A DNA stretch of 64,000 bases from Ornithinibacillus massiliensis (lineage in GTDB: Bacteria; Bacillota; Bacilli; Bacillales; Amphibacillaceae), in assembly GCF_018310345.1 (NCBI RefSeq), contig NZ_JAGXBY010000002.1:789318-853317 (forward strand), in the 5' to 3' direction. Below the pieces are notes generated by a model. The model made no database searches. It was not told the DNA's origin and was given only the letters and a program-made list of their open reading frames with translations. This document shows positions 8,144 to 18,053 of the stretch, piece by piece. Position numbers and translations under genes: made by a program. Position 1 is the first letter of the stretch. Every line of letters starts with the position of its first letter.

Positions 8144-9289
8144 ATGTTACAAAATAAAAGAAAATTCCCGATAATCATTACGACTATTATAATCGTTATT
8201 GGTATTGCTACGTCAATTTATCTTTATATATCTTGGCAATCAGAGCCATTAGTAATAAATAATCCTGCCATTAGTAAAGTGCAAACTGACAATGAAACGG
8301 TTGACTTAAAGACGATTATTCACGAGGCAGAGAAAAATGTCGTCCAAATTGAAGCTAAGAATGATTCCCAAACCCTAACCGGTTCAGGATTTCTTTATAA
8401 TGAAAAAGGCGATATCATAACAAATGCACACGTTATTAAACAGGCAGATACAATATATGTCCGAACTGCCAATGCCCGTGTCTACCCTGCTGCTGTCATT
8501 GGAATCGGTGAAGAAACCGATATAGCGGTTATACGTGTACCTCAGCTAGCAGGGGAAAAAGGTCTCTCTATAGAGAAAGATCAATTAGCTGAACTTGGTG
8601 ATGAAGTAATCGCGTTAGGAAGCCCTCATGGATTTCAAAATACCGTTACACTTGGCATTATCTCAGGTAGTGAACGTAACTTCTATGTAGAAGGTTACGA
8701 TTATAAAAATGCCTATCAAATCTCTGCTCCAATCACACATGGTAATAGTGGCGGTCCCTTAATTAATCGCAACAGTGGCAAAGTGATTGGAATAAATTCT
8801 GTTGGAACTGAAGACGGAACCATTGGCTTTAGTATACCTATTGTTGATGTCATTCAAGAGATTGAAGGCTGGTCAAAGGAAGCTCAAAATAGTGAATTGA
8901 CCTATACAAGTACAGAGGATTTACTTAATTCGATTAATCCCGAGCAAATGAAGCAGGATGCGGAATATGTGATGGAGTACTTTATCGATAGTATTACGAT
9001 TCGCGATTATGTCGCTGCATATTCACTACTCGGTGATTCCATTCAATCTACGACCTCTTACGCTAGTTTTCGTGAAGATTATATCCAAATAGTAGATGTT
9101 AACTATACCCACCAGTCGACTTCTATTTTGGATAGCAATCATGCATCTGTTCTAGTAGATGTTACATTAACCCAAAATAAACCAAACGAAGAGGAACAGT
9201 TAGAAGAACAAATCCAATATGAATTTACCATCGGGTATGAAAATGACCAGTTGAAGATTATAGGAATTGACTATCAAGAACAAGATTAA
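8144..9289 (+). CDS. Membrane-anchored HtrA-like serine protease without PDZ domain
   Basis: 381-aa S1C peptidase. An N-terminal anchor (about 8-30) is followed by a trypsin-like domain with H96 (TNAHVI), D126 (ETDIAVIRV) and S202 (THGNSGGPL). Where HtrA/DegP have PDZ domains, residues 260-381 instead look like an NTF2-like or Cystatin-like fold (VMEYFIDSITIRDYVAAYSL). Such proteases degrade or cleave misfolded exported proteins. The gene follows the zinc-ribbon/TPR gene at 21 nt and is followed by a strong bidirectional terminator. Confidence 0.8.
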   Translation: MLQNKRKFPIIITTIIIVIGIATSIYLYISWQSEPLVINNPAISKVQTDNETVDLKTIIHEAEKNVVQIEAKNDSQTLTGSGFLYNEKGDIITNAHVIKQADTIYVRTANARVYPAAVIGIGEETDIAVIRVPQLAGEKGLSIEKDQLAELGDEVIALGSPHGFQNTVTLGIISGSERNFYVEGYDYKNAYQISAPITHGNSGGPLINRNSGKVIGINSVGTEDGTIGFSIPIVDVIQEIEGWSKEAQNSELTYTSTEDLLNSINPEQMKQDAEYVMEYFIDSITIRDYVAAYSLLGDSIQSTTSYASFREDYIQIVDVNYTHQSTSILDSNHASVLVDVTLTQNKPNEEEQLEEQIQYEFTIGYENDQLKIIGIDYQEQD

Positions 9290-9291
9290 TC

Positions 9292-9354
9292 ATAAGAAAA
9301 AACAGCACAATCACTCCTCTTCTAACGATTGTGTGTGTGTTAGTTTTTTCTTAT
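9292..9354. terminator. Bidirectional hairpin terminator
   Basis: ATAAGAAAAAACAGCACAAT pairs with the region ending GTTTTTTCTTAT (stem includes CACAATC/GATTGTG). It has T-runs on both strands and lies between the convergent protease and GGDEF-EAL genes. Confidence 0.8.
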
Positions 9355-9398
9355 GATCCAGCTTTCGGAATGTATTTTTTTTACTTTCCTATCTATCA

Positions 9399-9456
9399 AG
9401 AAGGAAGACCACGGAGCTCTTTAATCATGATCACGAAGCTCCGAGGTCTTCCTTCT
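9399..9456. repeat. Long hairpin downstream of the GGDEF-EAL gene
   Basis: AGAAGGAAGACC pairs perfectly with GGTCTTCCTTCT, and inner CGGAGCT pairs with AGCTCCG, separated by about 17 nt. The following T-runs are weak, so it may act as an RNA-stabilising 3' structure rather than a classic terminator. Confidence 0.6.
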
Positions 9457-9463
9457 ATCTTAA

Positions 9464-11410
9464 TCACCCTAGAAACGGTGTTAGTTTTTTTGGTGGTAGA
9501 GGCCTACTAAAGAGATATCCTTGCATTTCATCACATCTTTCACTTGTCAGAAAATCCAATTGTTCCCTCGTTTCAACCCCTTCAGCAATCACCTTCATAT
9601 TCAAGGAGTGGGACATATGGATAATCGATTTTACAATTGCTTGATTTTCCTTCTTTTGTTCATCTAAAAACATTTTATCTATTTTTAATTTTGTAATTGG
9701 AAAAACACTCAAATACTTAAAAGATGAGTAACCAGTTCCAAAATCATCTATTGAAACGAGAACACCTAGCTTTCTAAGTGCATGTAACGTCTCTAATATT
9801 TCTTCTTCATTGGACATGGCCATTCTCTCTGTTATTTCTAGTTCTAAATACGAAGGCTCCAGGCCCGTTTCATCTAAAATATCGTTAATCTTCTCAACTA
9901 AATTACGTTGGTAAAACTGTTTAGCAGATAAATTAACACTTACTGTGATTGGCTTATATCCCTTGTCTTGCCATTCTTTGTTCTGACGACATGCTTCCGA
10001 TAATACCCAATCCCCAATATCAATAATTAATCCTGTCTTCTCAGCCAATGGTATAAACTCACTCGGACTTATAAATCCCTTCTCCGGATGGTTCCATCTG
10101 ATAAGCGCCTCTAGACCAACAACTTCATTCGTTAGTAGATTTATTTGGGGTTGGTAATGCAATTCAAACTGTCCTTCTTTTAAGGCCCGTCTCAGTTCTG
10201 CCTCCATCGTTAACATTAATTTAAAATTCTCTGAGATAGTAGAATCAAATATATTGTAATAATTCCGATGTCGTTCCTTAATTACATACATAGCAGAGTC
10301 TGCATGTTTAATTAAATCAGAAGCTGTTAACCCGTTATCCGGAAAGATGCTAATCCCAATACTGACAGTAGTATATATTTCATAATCATCTATCGTGATC
10401 GGTTTTTCAAATTCAGCAATTAGCTTTTCAGCAAAATCAATTGCATCTTCTTTCTCTGTATGCCGTTGAAGAAGTAAGAATTCATCCCCCCCCATTCTAG
10501 CAAGAAACGTATCCAATTGCTGGAATAATTTCAACCGATTCGCACAAGCCTGCAAAAGCTTATCGCCAAACGAATAACCTAAAGTATCATTAATTTCTTT
10601 AAAATAATCCAAATCTAAGAAGAAAACTGCGACTTTTTCTTCTTGTTGTTCGGCTTGTATAATAGCATCTTTTAACACTTTATTAAAAAAATTTCGATTA
10701 GGTAAATCGGTTAACTCATCATAATAAGCCATATACTCAATTTTATTTTCTGCTTCAATTCGTTCCGTTATATCTTTCACACTAGCAGCACGTATAATCT
10801 TACCATTCTTATAATAAGGGTATTCGACCATTTCAATATAAAATAATGTTCCATCCTTGCGTACACCTTTTAATTCAAGTACACCATTAATAGTAACCAA
10901 ATCAGTCTCGATAAGCTTTCGATAGCTCTTTGCATCGATTAATTGATCCATCGTTTTCCGTTTCAATTCTTCTATTTGATACCCAAACATCGTAGCAAAC
11001 GTGTCATCACAATCTATAATAGCTCTTTTCCCGTATAAAACGATCCCCTCTACGGAGTTATTCGAGATTTGATTAATATAGCGTTTAATTTCATCTGCTC
11101 GATTCCTGATGGACAATTCATCAAGAATCAAACAATAGAGATTTTCGTTTACTTGAAGTGATTTAACTTCTAATAATTTTCCCTTTTCTGTTTTCATTTC
11201 CATTAACAAGTGAGATTGAGAAGCATCCAACAATAATCTAAAATCAATGTAATCTTCGATAGAATTACTAATTATCTGTTCTTCATTCAATAAGGTATAT
11301 GCCTTTAGATTACCTTCAATAATCATTCCATCCTTGCTTACAAACACAATTGCCTCTTTAAAAAAAGATAATATTTGGCTATTTAATGGCATGGTAAGCT
11401 GCTCACTCAT
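9464..11410 (-). CDS. PAS-GGDEF-EAL cyclic-di-GMP turnover protein
   Basis: 648-aa cytosolic protein with no membrane segment. Two PAS-like sensor regions (about 10-100 and 105-220) precede a GGDEF domain (about 228-395, motif [11 protein letters not shown]) and an EAL domain (about 405-645). EAL metal and catalytic residues are complete: [40 protein letters not shown] and VIAEGVET. It should both make and degrade c-di-GMP, or use one domain as a regulator. The ATG at 11410 follows GAGGAG; the upstream GTG in the open frame overlaps that ribosome binding site. Downstream of the potassium channel gene by 27 nt on the same strand. Confidence 0.88.
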   Translation of the reverse strand: MSEQLTMPLNSQILSFFKEAIVFVSKDGMIIEGNLKAYTLLNEEQIISNSIEDYIDFRLLLDASQSHLLMEMKTEKGKLLEVKSLQVNENLYCLILDELSIRNRADEIKRYINQISNNSVEGIVLYGKRAIIDCDDTFATMFGYQIEELKRKTMDQLIDAKSYRKLIETDLVTINGVLELKGVRKDGTLFYIEMVEYPYYKNGKIIRAASVKDITERIEAENKIEYMAYYDELTDLPNRNFFNKVLKDAIIQAEQQEEKVAVFFLDLDYFKEINDTLGYSFGDKLLQACANRLKLFQQLDTFLARMGGDEFLLLQRHTEKEDAIDFAEKLIAEFEKPITIDDYEIYTTVSIGISIFPDNGLTASDLIKHADSAMYVIKERHRNYYNIFDSTISENFKLMLTMEAELRRALKEGQFELHYQPQINLLTNEVVGLEALIRWNHPEKGFISPSEFIPLAEKTGLIIDIGDWVLSEACRQNKEWQDKGYKPITVSVNLSAKQFYQRNLVEKINDILDETGLEPSYLELEITERMAMSNEEEILETLHALRKLGVLVSIDDFGTGYSSFKYLSVFPITKLKIDKMFLDEQKKENQAIVKSIIHMSHSLNMKVIAEGVETREQLDFLTSERCDEMQGYLFSRPLPPKKLTPFLG

Positions 11411-11437
11411 TTGATTTCTCCTCACTTGTCTCTGAAT

Positions 11438-12796
11438 TTAACCGATACTAATTCTTTCCTTTGGATAGTGATAATCCCCTGATCGCTTTGTTTTCTTAAA
11501 CATGAACAAGAAGGTAAGAATCCCTACTCTACCAATAAACATTAATGTCATTAAAATAATTTTAGTAGTGGTTGATAGCTCTGATGTGATACCCATGGAG
11601 AGCCCTACTGTTCCAAAAGCAGACGTTACTTCAAATAAAATTTGCGTGATGGTAAAAGGTTCATATGTAGTAATGAATAATACAGAGATAAATACCATAA
11701 AGATTGCCATTAGTGTAACGGTTACAGCTTTCATTAAATCTTCTTCATGTATTTCTCTTCTAAATATCCGTATACTACTTCCACCCCGTGCATACGTAAT
11801 AATAAAAATAACTGCTAAAGCAAAAGTAGTCGTTCTAATTCCCCCGCCGGCACTACTCGGTGACGCCCCAATAAACATTAAAAACGACATAAACAAATGA
11901 TTCGATTCCGAAAGCTCACTAACATCCATTGTAGAAAGTCCACCACTTCTAGTCGTAACAGACTGGAACAACGAATAGAATAACGACTCATGCCAGCTTT
12001 TTCCAACAAAATAATGCTGTACGTCTAATAAAAAGATACCTATAGTCCCAACAAATATTAAAATTGCAAAAGTCAACGTCGTTAACTTTGTAAATAAACT
12101 GAAATGGGTTAACATGCGATTACGGGAAAATAAGAAATTCTTCACTTCAATTAATACAGGAAATCCGATAGCGCCAAAAATAATTAATAAAATGTTTAGA
12201 AACTGTACAAAGTAGTCATGCTGAAATGGTATTAGAGACTCCCCAGTAATATCAAATCCACCATTGGTAACTGCGCTAATTGTTCCAAAGAAACCATGTA
12301 AATAAGCTTCTCCAGGAGAAGAGAAATATTTTAAGAAATATGTACCTAACACTAAAAATGCAATAAACTCAACTGTAAGTAATACTAGAATAATTTGTTT
12401 AATTAAACGAACCATGCCCTCAAAATTGGTTTGATTCTGGTCTGTCATAATTAATTGACGTTCCTTTAAGCCGATCTTCTTCCCTAACAATAGCCAAATA
12501 AATGTACCTATGGCCATAACACCTACCGCACCAAGTTGAAGAATAAACGCCAAAAGAAATATACCTGTTGTGCTTAACGTGTCTGCTACCGTAATCGTAC
12601 TTAATCCGGTTACACTTAATGCACTAACTGCGGTAAATACGACATCAATAAAATCTACCTCTACCCCGTCTTTATAAGCAATTGGTAAACTCATTAATAT
12701 AGTAGAAAATATTGCAGCTATTATGTAAAAGAATAAAATAATACGTACTGGTGAAAGTGTGTTAATCCACCTAGAAAATGATTTTGGTAAAAACAT
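11438..12796 (-). CDS. ktrD: TrkH/KtrB-family potassium uptake membrane subunit (KtrD type)
   Basis: 452-aa membrane protein with the four-fold repeated M1-P-M2 architecture. Selectivity filter segments SALSVTGLST, TNGGFDITG, TTRSGGLST and SAFGTVGLS are visible. KtrD works with the cytosolic gating subunit KtrC and takes up K+ during osmotic stress. The features GEAYLHGFF, NGGFD and C-terminal YPKERISIG fit KtrD better than KtrB as I recall them. No KtrA/KtrC gene is adjacent, as in B. subtilis. ATG start has AAGGAG upstream. Confidence 0.82.
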   Translation of the reverse strand: MFLPKSFSRWINTLSPVRIILFFYIIAAIFSTILMSLPIAYKDGVEVDFIDVVFTAVSALSVTGLSTITVADTLSTTGIFLLAFILQLGAVGVMAIGTFIWLLLGKKIGLKERQLIMTDQNQTNFEGMVRLIKQIILVLLTVEFIAFLVLGTYFLKYFSSPGEAYLHGFFGTISAVTNGGFDITGESLIPFQHDYFVQFLNILLIIFGAIGFPVLIEVKNFLFSRNRMLTHFSLFTKLTTLTFAILIFVGTIGIFLLDVQHYFVGKSWHESLFYSLFQSVTTRSGGLSTMDVSELSESNHLFMSFLMFIGASPSSAGGGIRTTTFALAVIFIITYARGGSSIRIFRREIHEEDLMKAVTVTLMAIFMVFISVLFITTYEPFTITQILFEVTSAFGTVGLSMGITSELSTTTKIILMTLMFIGRVGILTFLFMFKKTKRSGDYHYPKERISIG

Positions 12797-12987
12797 GTAT
12801 TTACAGACTCCTTAGACCACTTTTATTCAGAGTGTTCTTTCGTTTTAATTATAGCACGATTCTAAAAATTTTCCTCTACTTTCGACAATTCGCTTGTTTC
12901 CCTATAAAATATTAGTACAACATCCAAAAATTATAACGAAAAAAAGACCATTTGGAAAGACTTGTACATACGCTTGGAGGAGTGTAA

Positions 12988-14091
12988 ATGGAATTAACCC
13001 CTACCTTAGGACAAAAAATAATAAACGAAACAAAGAAATTAATCAATGAAAATATTATTATTGTCAATAATCAAGCCATCATTATAGCAAGTACCGACTG
13101 CTCTAGAATAGGTGATTTCCACGAAGGCGCCCTTCAAACAATTAAAAACAACACGACTACAATATTAACAGAGGACCATCTACAGAGCATGAAAGGAATA
13201 CGTCCCGGTGTTAATTTACCGATAACTATCGAGAATCATGTCATTGGTGTTATCGGCATTACTGGTAATCCAAAAGAAATTATTCCTCTTGCATCACTCA
13301 TGAAGAAAATGACAGAGCTATTAATACGGGAGAATATTTATGTTCAAGAACTTGAATGGCACGCTCGGGCTATGGAAGCCTATTTCTTTGAGTGGGTGCA
13401 AATGGAGCAACCATCTGAAGAATTCCTTAAAAGAGGTAAACTACTTGATATTCATCTCTCCCCTCCTTTAAGGTGCTCAATCATAGAAATCGATTTCTCC
13501 AAGCATAAGGATGTCATAAATGAAATTCTAGACCTCCTTTTGTTAAAACTGCCGTGTGTAGCGATTCGCTGGGGACATAATCGTATCGTACTATTAACTG
13601 AAGAAGATAAATTCGAATTGGATACGTTGAAAATACAGTTTGAAACATTCCAGAGCTACATAATAAACAAGTTACGTATACCGTTTTCAATTGGTATTGG
13701 ATCAAAATCAAACTCTTTCTTCATTAAAGACTCTTATCAAAAAGCAACAAAAGCCCTATCTCTTACAAACGCTAATACCATTACAGCGTATGATGAATTA
13801 TTATTAGAGACTTGCTTGGATGAAGTTAGTCATAATGTTCGAATCGACTTTATTAACAAAGTACTGTCCCCATTAGATAAAGAAGAGGCTTTACTCAATA
13901 CATTAAAAGTATTTCTAAAGAATAATTTAAATTTAAAGGCAACTGCTTCGGAGCTGCATATCCATATTAATACATTACATTACCGCTTAAGTCGAATTGA
14001 GCAGTTGACAGGACTGAATCCCAAAAACACCTATACCATTGCTGTTTTCTATATAGCTTTTTCCTTCTTGGATGAAAACCCAAAAAAATAA
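12988..14091 (+). CDS. CdaR-type sugar-diacid regulator
   Basis: 367-aa transcription factor. Residues 1-135 match the diacid recognition domain (LGQKIINET, VGVIGITGNP-like block), followed by a GGDEF-like middle region and a PucR C-terminal HTH (about 305-360, LKATASELHIHINTLHYRLS). The related B. subtilis gene is ysfB, which stands before ysfC/ysfD as here. It probably activates glcD/glcF in response to glycolate, glycerate or a related acid. GGAGGAG ribosome binding site. Confidence 0.82.
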   Translation: MELTPTLGQKIINETKKLINENIIIVNNQAIIIASTDCSRIGDFHEGALQTIKNNTTTILTEDHLQSMKGIRPGVNLPITIENHVIGVIGITGNPKEIIPLASLMKKMTELLIRENIYVQELEWHARAMEAYFFEWVQMEQPSEEFLKRGKLLDIHLSPPLRCSIIEIDFSKHKDVINEILDLLLLKLPCVAIRWGHNRIVLLTEEDKFELDTLKIQFETFQSYIINKLRIPFSIGIGSKSNSFFIKDSYQKATKALSLTNANTITAYDELLLETCLDEVSHNVRIDFINKVLSPLDKEEALLNTLKVFLKNNLNLKATASELHIHINTLHYRLSRIEQLTGLNPKNTYTIAVFYIAFSFLDENPKK

Positions 14092-14182
14092 GCTTATAAT
14101 TAAATTTTTTTGTATATTTCACCATATTAAATCATAGGCATTTATTTTAGAATAAAATAAAAAACATTTAGGAGAATAGCCT

Positions 14183-15595
14183 ATGTTTACGGAAGAACTG
14201 AAACAAAGATTCATCACCATAGTCGGGGAGAAAAACTTCCAGGATTCAAGAACTAGTTTACTTACCTATTCCTATGATGCTACACCAGGATTTCAATCCT
14301 TTCCCGATGCAATACTATCTCCACGAAATACAGAAGAAGTTTCCAACATTGTAAAGCTTTGTAACGAGCATAACATCCCCATTACTCCAAGGGGATCTGG
14401 CACGAACCTAAGTGCTGGTACGACCCCTTTACACGGTGGAATTGTCATCCTAATGAAGCATTTCGATAAAATACTAGAAATAGATGAAGAAAATTTAACC
14501 GTAAGGACTCAGCCAGGAGTTATTACCAAAACCCTCATTGAAGCGGTGGAATCGAAGGGGTTCTTCTATCCACCTGATCCTAGTTCTATGAAAATATCTC
14601 AAATCGGAGGTAACATTAATGAAAACTCTGGTGGATTACGTGGTCTTAAATACGGTGTAACACGTGATTATGTGATGGGACTAGAGATTGTATTACCAAA
14701 TGGAGAAATTATTCGCACTGGAGGAAAATTAGCAAAAGATGTAGCTGGATATGATCTTACTAGCTTATTTGTTGGCTCTGAAGGCACATTAGGAATCGTT
14801 ACGGAAGCAACCTTAAAACTCATCCCTAAACCAGAAACGAAAAAAACAATGCTAGCACTTTATCAAGATCTCGATGCTGCTGCACGTTCTGTATCTGCCA
14901 TTATTGCCAATCGGATAATTCCAGCTACACTAGAATTTTTAGACCAACCCACTTTAAAAGCTGTAGAAGATTTTGCACAAATCGGCTTACCCACGAATGT
15001 CAAGGCGGTTTTATTAATTGAACAAGATGGTTCTAAACGTGAAGTTGATCAAGATATGGAAAAAATCACTACCATATGTCGAAACAATGACGCTGTAGAA
15101 GTACAATTAGCCTCTTCAGCTGAAGAAGCTGAAGCCTTAACAACAGCAAGAAGGTCTGCCCTTTCTGCACTCGCTCGTTTACGACCAACTACTATTTTAG
15201 AAGATGCTACTGTTCCCCGATCTGAAATCGCGAAGATGGTAAACGCCATTCAACAAATTGCCAAGCGTTACGATGTTAACATTTGTACGTTCGGACATGC
15301 TGGTGATGGAAATCTACACCCTACTTGCTTAACAGATATTCGTGATGAAGAAGAAATGAAACGTGTGGAAAAAGCATTTGAGGAAATCTTTATTAAAGCA
15401 ATTGAATTAGGAGGAACCATTACAGGTGAACATGGTGTTGGTGCAATGAAACTACCTTATTTACATTTAAAAGTTGGAGAAGCAGGGATAGAGGTTATGC
15501 GTAATATCAAGGAAGCAATAGACCCTAACCATATTATGAACCCAGGCAAAATCTTTGCTAAATCCGATAGAAGAAGAGTGGTGGTTCATAAATGA
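14183..15595 (+). CDS. glcD: Glycolate oxidase FAD subunit GlcD
   Basis: 470-aa FAD-linked oxidase. The FAD-binding domain (about 40-215) shows ITPRGSGTNLSAGTTPLHGG and GGNINENSGGLRGLKYG; the C-terminal FAD oxidase domain (about 220-460) ends with FGHAGDGNLHPT and ITGEHGVGAMKLPYL. It oxidises glycolate or D-lactate-like 2-hydroxy acids, passing electrons to the Fe-S partner encoded immediately downstream with a 4-nt overlap. Equivalent to B. subtilis ysfC. Substrate is by family and operon context. Confidence 0.87.
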   Translation: MFTEELKQRFITIVGEKNFQDSRTSLLTYSYDATPGFQSFPDAILSPRNTEEVSNIVKLCNEHNIPITPRGSGTNLSAGTTPLHGGIVILMKHFDKILEIDEENLTVRTQPGVITKTLIEAVESKGFFYPPDPSSMKISQIGGNINENSGGLRGLKYGVTRDYVMGLEIVLPNGEIIRTGGKLAKDVAGYDLTSLFVGSEGTLGIVTEATLKLIPKPETKKTMLALYQDLDAAARSVSAIIANRIIPATLEFLDQPTLKAVEDFAQIGLPTNVKAVLLIEQDGSKREVDQDMEKITTICRNNDAVEVQLASSAEEAEALTTARRSALSALARLRPTTILEDATVPRSEIAKMVNAIQQIAKRYDVNICTFGHAGDGNLHPTCLTDIRDEEEMKRVEKAFEEIFIKAIELGGTITGEHGVGAMKLPYLHLKVGEAGIEVMRNIKEAIDPNHIMNPGKIFAKSDRRRVVVHK

Positions 15596-16929
15596 TGAAA
15601 ACGCGAGAAAAAGAACGAATTGCTCATGAATTTAAAGAAAAAATGGACTATGATGAGCTGTTAAACTGCATGCGATGTGGCTTTTGTCTTCCAAGTTGTC
15701 CAACCTATATCGAATCAGGAATGGATGAAGCACATTCTCCTAGAGGACGAATTGCCATGATGAAAGCAGTTGTTGATGGGGATATCGAGCCAGATGATGA
15801 TGTTAAGCGTTCGTTAGATCTATGTCTAGGGTGTAGAGCCTGTGAACCGGTCTGTCCATCAGGGGTAAAATATGGACATTTACTCGAGCAAGCTAGAGAT
15901 ATTATTTTTCAAAATAAAAAACAATCGTTACCGGTAAAGACTGTACGAAGTATGGTATTTCACAACTTATTTCCGAAACAAAATCGAATAATCAATGCCA
16001 CCAGTTTACTAGGCTTCTATCAAAGGTCAGGATTGCAGAAAATAGCTAGAAAAAGTGGTATTATGAATTTTTTCCCAGACACATTAAAAACGATGGAAAA
16101 AGTACTTCCACCTGTGCCAAAGAAAAAACAATTGAAGAGTAGACCAACACATCTATTACCACTACAACAGCAAAGGAAGAAAGTTGCCTTCTTCTCAGGT
16201 TGCTTAATGGATACTATATTTATGTCAACAAATGACGCAACGATGAAACTGCTACAATATGCCGGATGTGAAATTGTAATCCCTAATACACAAAATTGCT
16301 GTGGTGCCTTACATGGTCACAGTGGTGAACGAAATAAAGCGAAGGAATTAGCGAAGAAAAATATACTAGCCTTTGAAAAGGCGCAAGTCGATTACATCAT
16401 TACTAATGCCGGGGGTTGCGGAGCTTTCCTTGTTGATTATGGCTATTTACTAAAGGATGATCCAGAATGGAAGGAGCGAGCAGCTACATTTTCATCAAAA
16501 GTTAAAGATATAACTAGTGTCCTTGTAGAATTAGACTTTCATAAAGAACGATTAAGCCTACCGGATCAAATTGTAACGTATCAAGATTCCTGTCATTTAA
16601 AAAATGGTCAAAATACCTTTATGGAACCAAGAAAATTATTACAATCTATTCAAGGTGTCACATATGTAGAAATGAAGGACGCAAGTAGATGTTGTGGTTC
16701 TGCTGGTATTTATAATATTGTTGAATCTGAGATGTCTATGCAAATATTAGATTATAAAATGGAACAGACGAAAAATACAAACGCAAAAACAGTCGTAACA
16801 GCAAACCCTGGCTGTCTTCTCCAGATGAACTTAGGGATAGAACGCGAAGGTCTAACTCACTCCATCCGTGCTGTCCACATTGTAGACTTATTATTAGAGG
16901 CATATGAAACAAGTAATCATACGCAATAA
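15592..16929 (+). CDS. glcF: Glycolate oxidase iron-sulfur subunit GlcF
   Basis: 445-aa protein with two 4Fe-4S clusters: C26, C29, C32, C36 (CMRCGFCLPSCP) and C78, C81, C84, C88 (CLGCRACEPVCP). Two CCG domains follow (NCCGALHGH and RCCGSAG). It shuttles electrons from GlcD to the quinone pool. ATG overlaps the glcD stop (ATGA), indicating translational coupling. Equivalent to B. subtilis ysfD. Confidence 0.87.
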   Translation: MMKTREKERIAHEFKEKMDYDELLNCMRCGFCLPSCPTYIESGMDEAHSPRGRIAMMKAVVDGDIEPDDDVKRSLDLCLGCRACEPVCPSGVKYGHLLEQARDIIFQNKKQSLPVKTVRSMVFHNLFPKQNRIINATSLLGFYQRSGLQKIARKSGIMNFFPDTLKTMEKVLPPVPKKKQLKSRPTHLLPLQQQRKKVAFFSGCLMDTIFMSTNDATMKLLQYAGCEIVIPNTQNCCGALHGHSGERNKAKELAKKNILAFEKAQVDYIITNAGGCGAFLVDYGYLLKDDPEWKERAATFSSKVKDITSVLVELDFHKERLSLPDQIVTYQDSCHLKNGQNTFMEPRKLLQSIQGVTYVEMKDASRCCGSAGIYNIVESEMSMQILDYKMEQTKNTNAKTVVTANPGCLLQMNLGIEREGLTHSIRAVHIVDLLLEAYETSNHTQ

Positions 16930-16935
16930 TATTTT

Positions 16936-16968
16936 AGGCTAGGCTACATACTGTCTAGCCTCTTTCTA
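16936..16968 (+). terminator. Terminator after glcF
   Basis: AGGCTAG/CTAGCCT stem, 12-nt loop, tail CTTTCT; overlaps the 3' end of the convergent ywpF-like gene. Confidence 0.65.
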
Positions 16969-17376
16969 CATCAGCTTTTTAAACTTCTCTAATAATTGTT
17001 CACCTTGGTAGCCTTGTTCGATAAGCTCACCTAACATTTCTTCAATTTTACTTTTTCGTTTATCAACAATAGTACCAGTAAAAATGACATTAATATGCTC
17101 ACCTATATTGTTTATACTATCAATGGAGGTAATGAATGTGGCAGGAGCATTGCTCATTTTTGAAATTTTCACTTCAATCATAACTTGGTCACGCGTATTT
17201 TGCATATTTTCAAACCAAGCCATATATTGCTTATTGATCAGTGCCTCGATAAGCCAGCTGTTTTTACCATCTTCTCTATTTATGACTAAACCATCGATTA
17301 ATTCAACTTCTGTCTTTACGATATCTTCGTTATTACTTTCAACAATTTGTAACTGTTTTAGTAGGAACGTCTTCAT
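16966..17376 (-). CDS. ywpF: YwpF-like protein
   Basis: 136-aa soluble protein. MKTFLLKQLQIVE, DGLVINREDGKNSWLIEALI and APATFITSIDSI match the YwpF family as I recall it. Function is unknown; in B. subtilis ywpF lies near single-strand-binding protein genes. GAGGGGA ribosome binding site 5 nt before ATG. No neighbour here suggests a partner. Confidence 0.7.
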   Translation of the reverse strand: MKTFLLKQLQIVESNNEDIVKTEVELIDGLVINREDGKNSWLIEALINKQYMAWFENMQNTRDQVMIEVKISKMSNAPATFITSIDSINNIGEHINVIFTGTIVDKRKSKIEEMLGELIEQGYQGEQLLEKFKKLM

Positions 17377-17519
17377 CGTGTCCCCTCCCTTCTATCCTTC
17401 TATATAAATTCAGTGTACCAAATTTTTTTCAAATTGATAACTATTTCTAAACACGTCTACTATCAAGAAATAGGTATTGTTGCTTATCTCCCTGTTAATC
17501 TCTATTCACCTTATCGAGC

Positions 17520-17639
17520 ATGAATTGGATTGATGAAGATACTTTGTCAATATCAGTCCCAGATAGCTCTCCTACCTATAAAGAGGAACTGGAAAACAGT
17601 AATGATGAAATCAAGGACATCATGCTCCAGGTGTACTAA
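17520..17639 (+). pseudogene. Short acidic open frame, probable gene remnant
   Basis: A 39-codon frame (MNWIDEDTLSISVPDSSPTY then KEELENSNDEIKDIMLQVY) with coding-like composition but no ribosome binding site. It lies in the 411-bp stretch 17377-17788 that otherwise has only a terminator and the spoVA operon leader. It could be the 3' piece of a lost gene. Confidence 0.3.
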
Positions 17640-17694
17640 AACATGTTACCAGATTTTTACGTGGTTAAATTAAACTAAATATACAAAGACTATG

Positions 17695-17722
17695 GGTGTT
17701 CCAATGAGGAGCACCTTTTTTA
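17695..17722 (+). terminator. Hairpin terminator upstream of the spoVA operon
   Basis: GGTGTTCC/GGAGCACC stem (one G-U pair), loop AATGA, tail TTTTTT. It insulates the spore operon from upstream transcription or terminates the remnant frame. Confidence 0.7.
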
Positions 17723-17788
17723 AATACACTATTTCAACTCACTGTCACGATAATGGTAATGAGCTTCTACTTGAGGAGGAAACTTCAT

Positions 17789-17995
17789 ATGACTGTAGGA
17801 AGTCAAATTAAACAAGCTGTTGCAGGATTAAAGAGTGTGCAAGCAAGCTTTGAACAGTTTGCTTTACAAACTGAAAATAAGCAAGCAAAACAATTATACG
17901 AGCAAGCTGCACAACAAACCCAAAGCATTTTAAACTCTGTAGAGCCTCGTGTACAACAGATTGAGCAGGAAGAGCCTCAATATAAGGGTTTTTAA
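17789..17995 (+). CDS. DUF1657 protein, first gene of spoVA2mob-like operon
   Basis: 68-aa helical protein (MTVGSQIKQAVAGLKSVQAS, EQFALQTENKQAKQLYEQAA, ending EEPQYKGF). DUF1657 proteins are known from the spoVA2mob-type operons of Bacillaceae that affect spore heat resistance and dipicolinic acid content. ATG at 17789 has GAGGAGGAA; the open frame extension to 17753 is ignored. A paralogue with the same MTVGSQ start and EEPQY end lies at 20421, and a third copy is fused to the DUF421 protein. Confidence 0.85.
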   Translation: MTVGSQIKQAVAGLKSVQASFEQFALQTENKQAKQLYEQAAQQTQSILNSVEPRVQQIEQEEPQYKGF

Positions 17996-17997
17996 TT

Positions 17998-18022
17998 AGT
18001 GGGGAGTAATATCCTCCCCACT
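17998..18022 (+). other. Intercistronic hairpin in the spoVA operon
   Basis: Nine-bp perfect stem AGTGGGGAG/CTCCCCACT, loop TAATATC, without T-run. Position between the DUF1657 and lipoprotein genes suggests transcript processing, stabilisation or partial termination. Confidence 0.55.
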
Positions 18023-18053
18023 ATCCATTTAATATAGAAACAGGTGAAAAAAG

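Noticed and set aside
11502..11900. 132-codon plus-strand frame
   Set aside because: Antisense shadow of the KtrD-type gene; repetitive hydrophobic composition without ribosome binding site.
17722..17755. Possible sigma-G promoter for the spoVA operon (AAATA ... CACGATA)
   Set aside because: The -10 matches only five of seven positions and the spacer is 19 bp; too weak to annotate, though forespore expression is expected from gene content.
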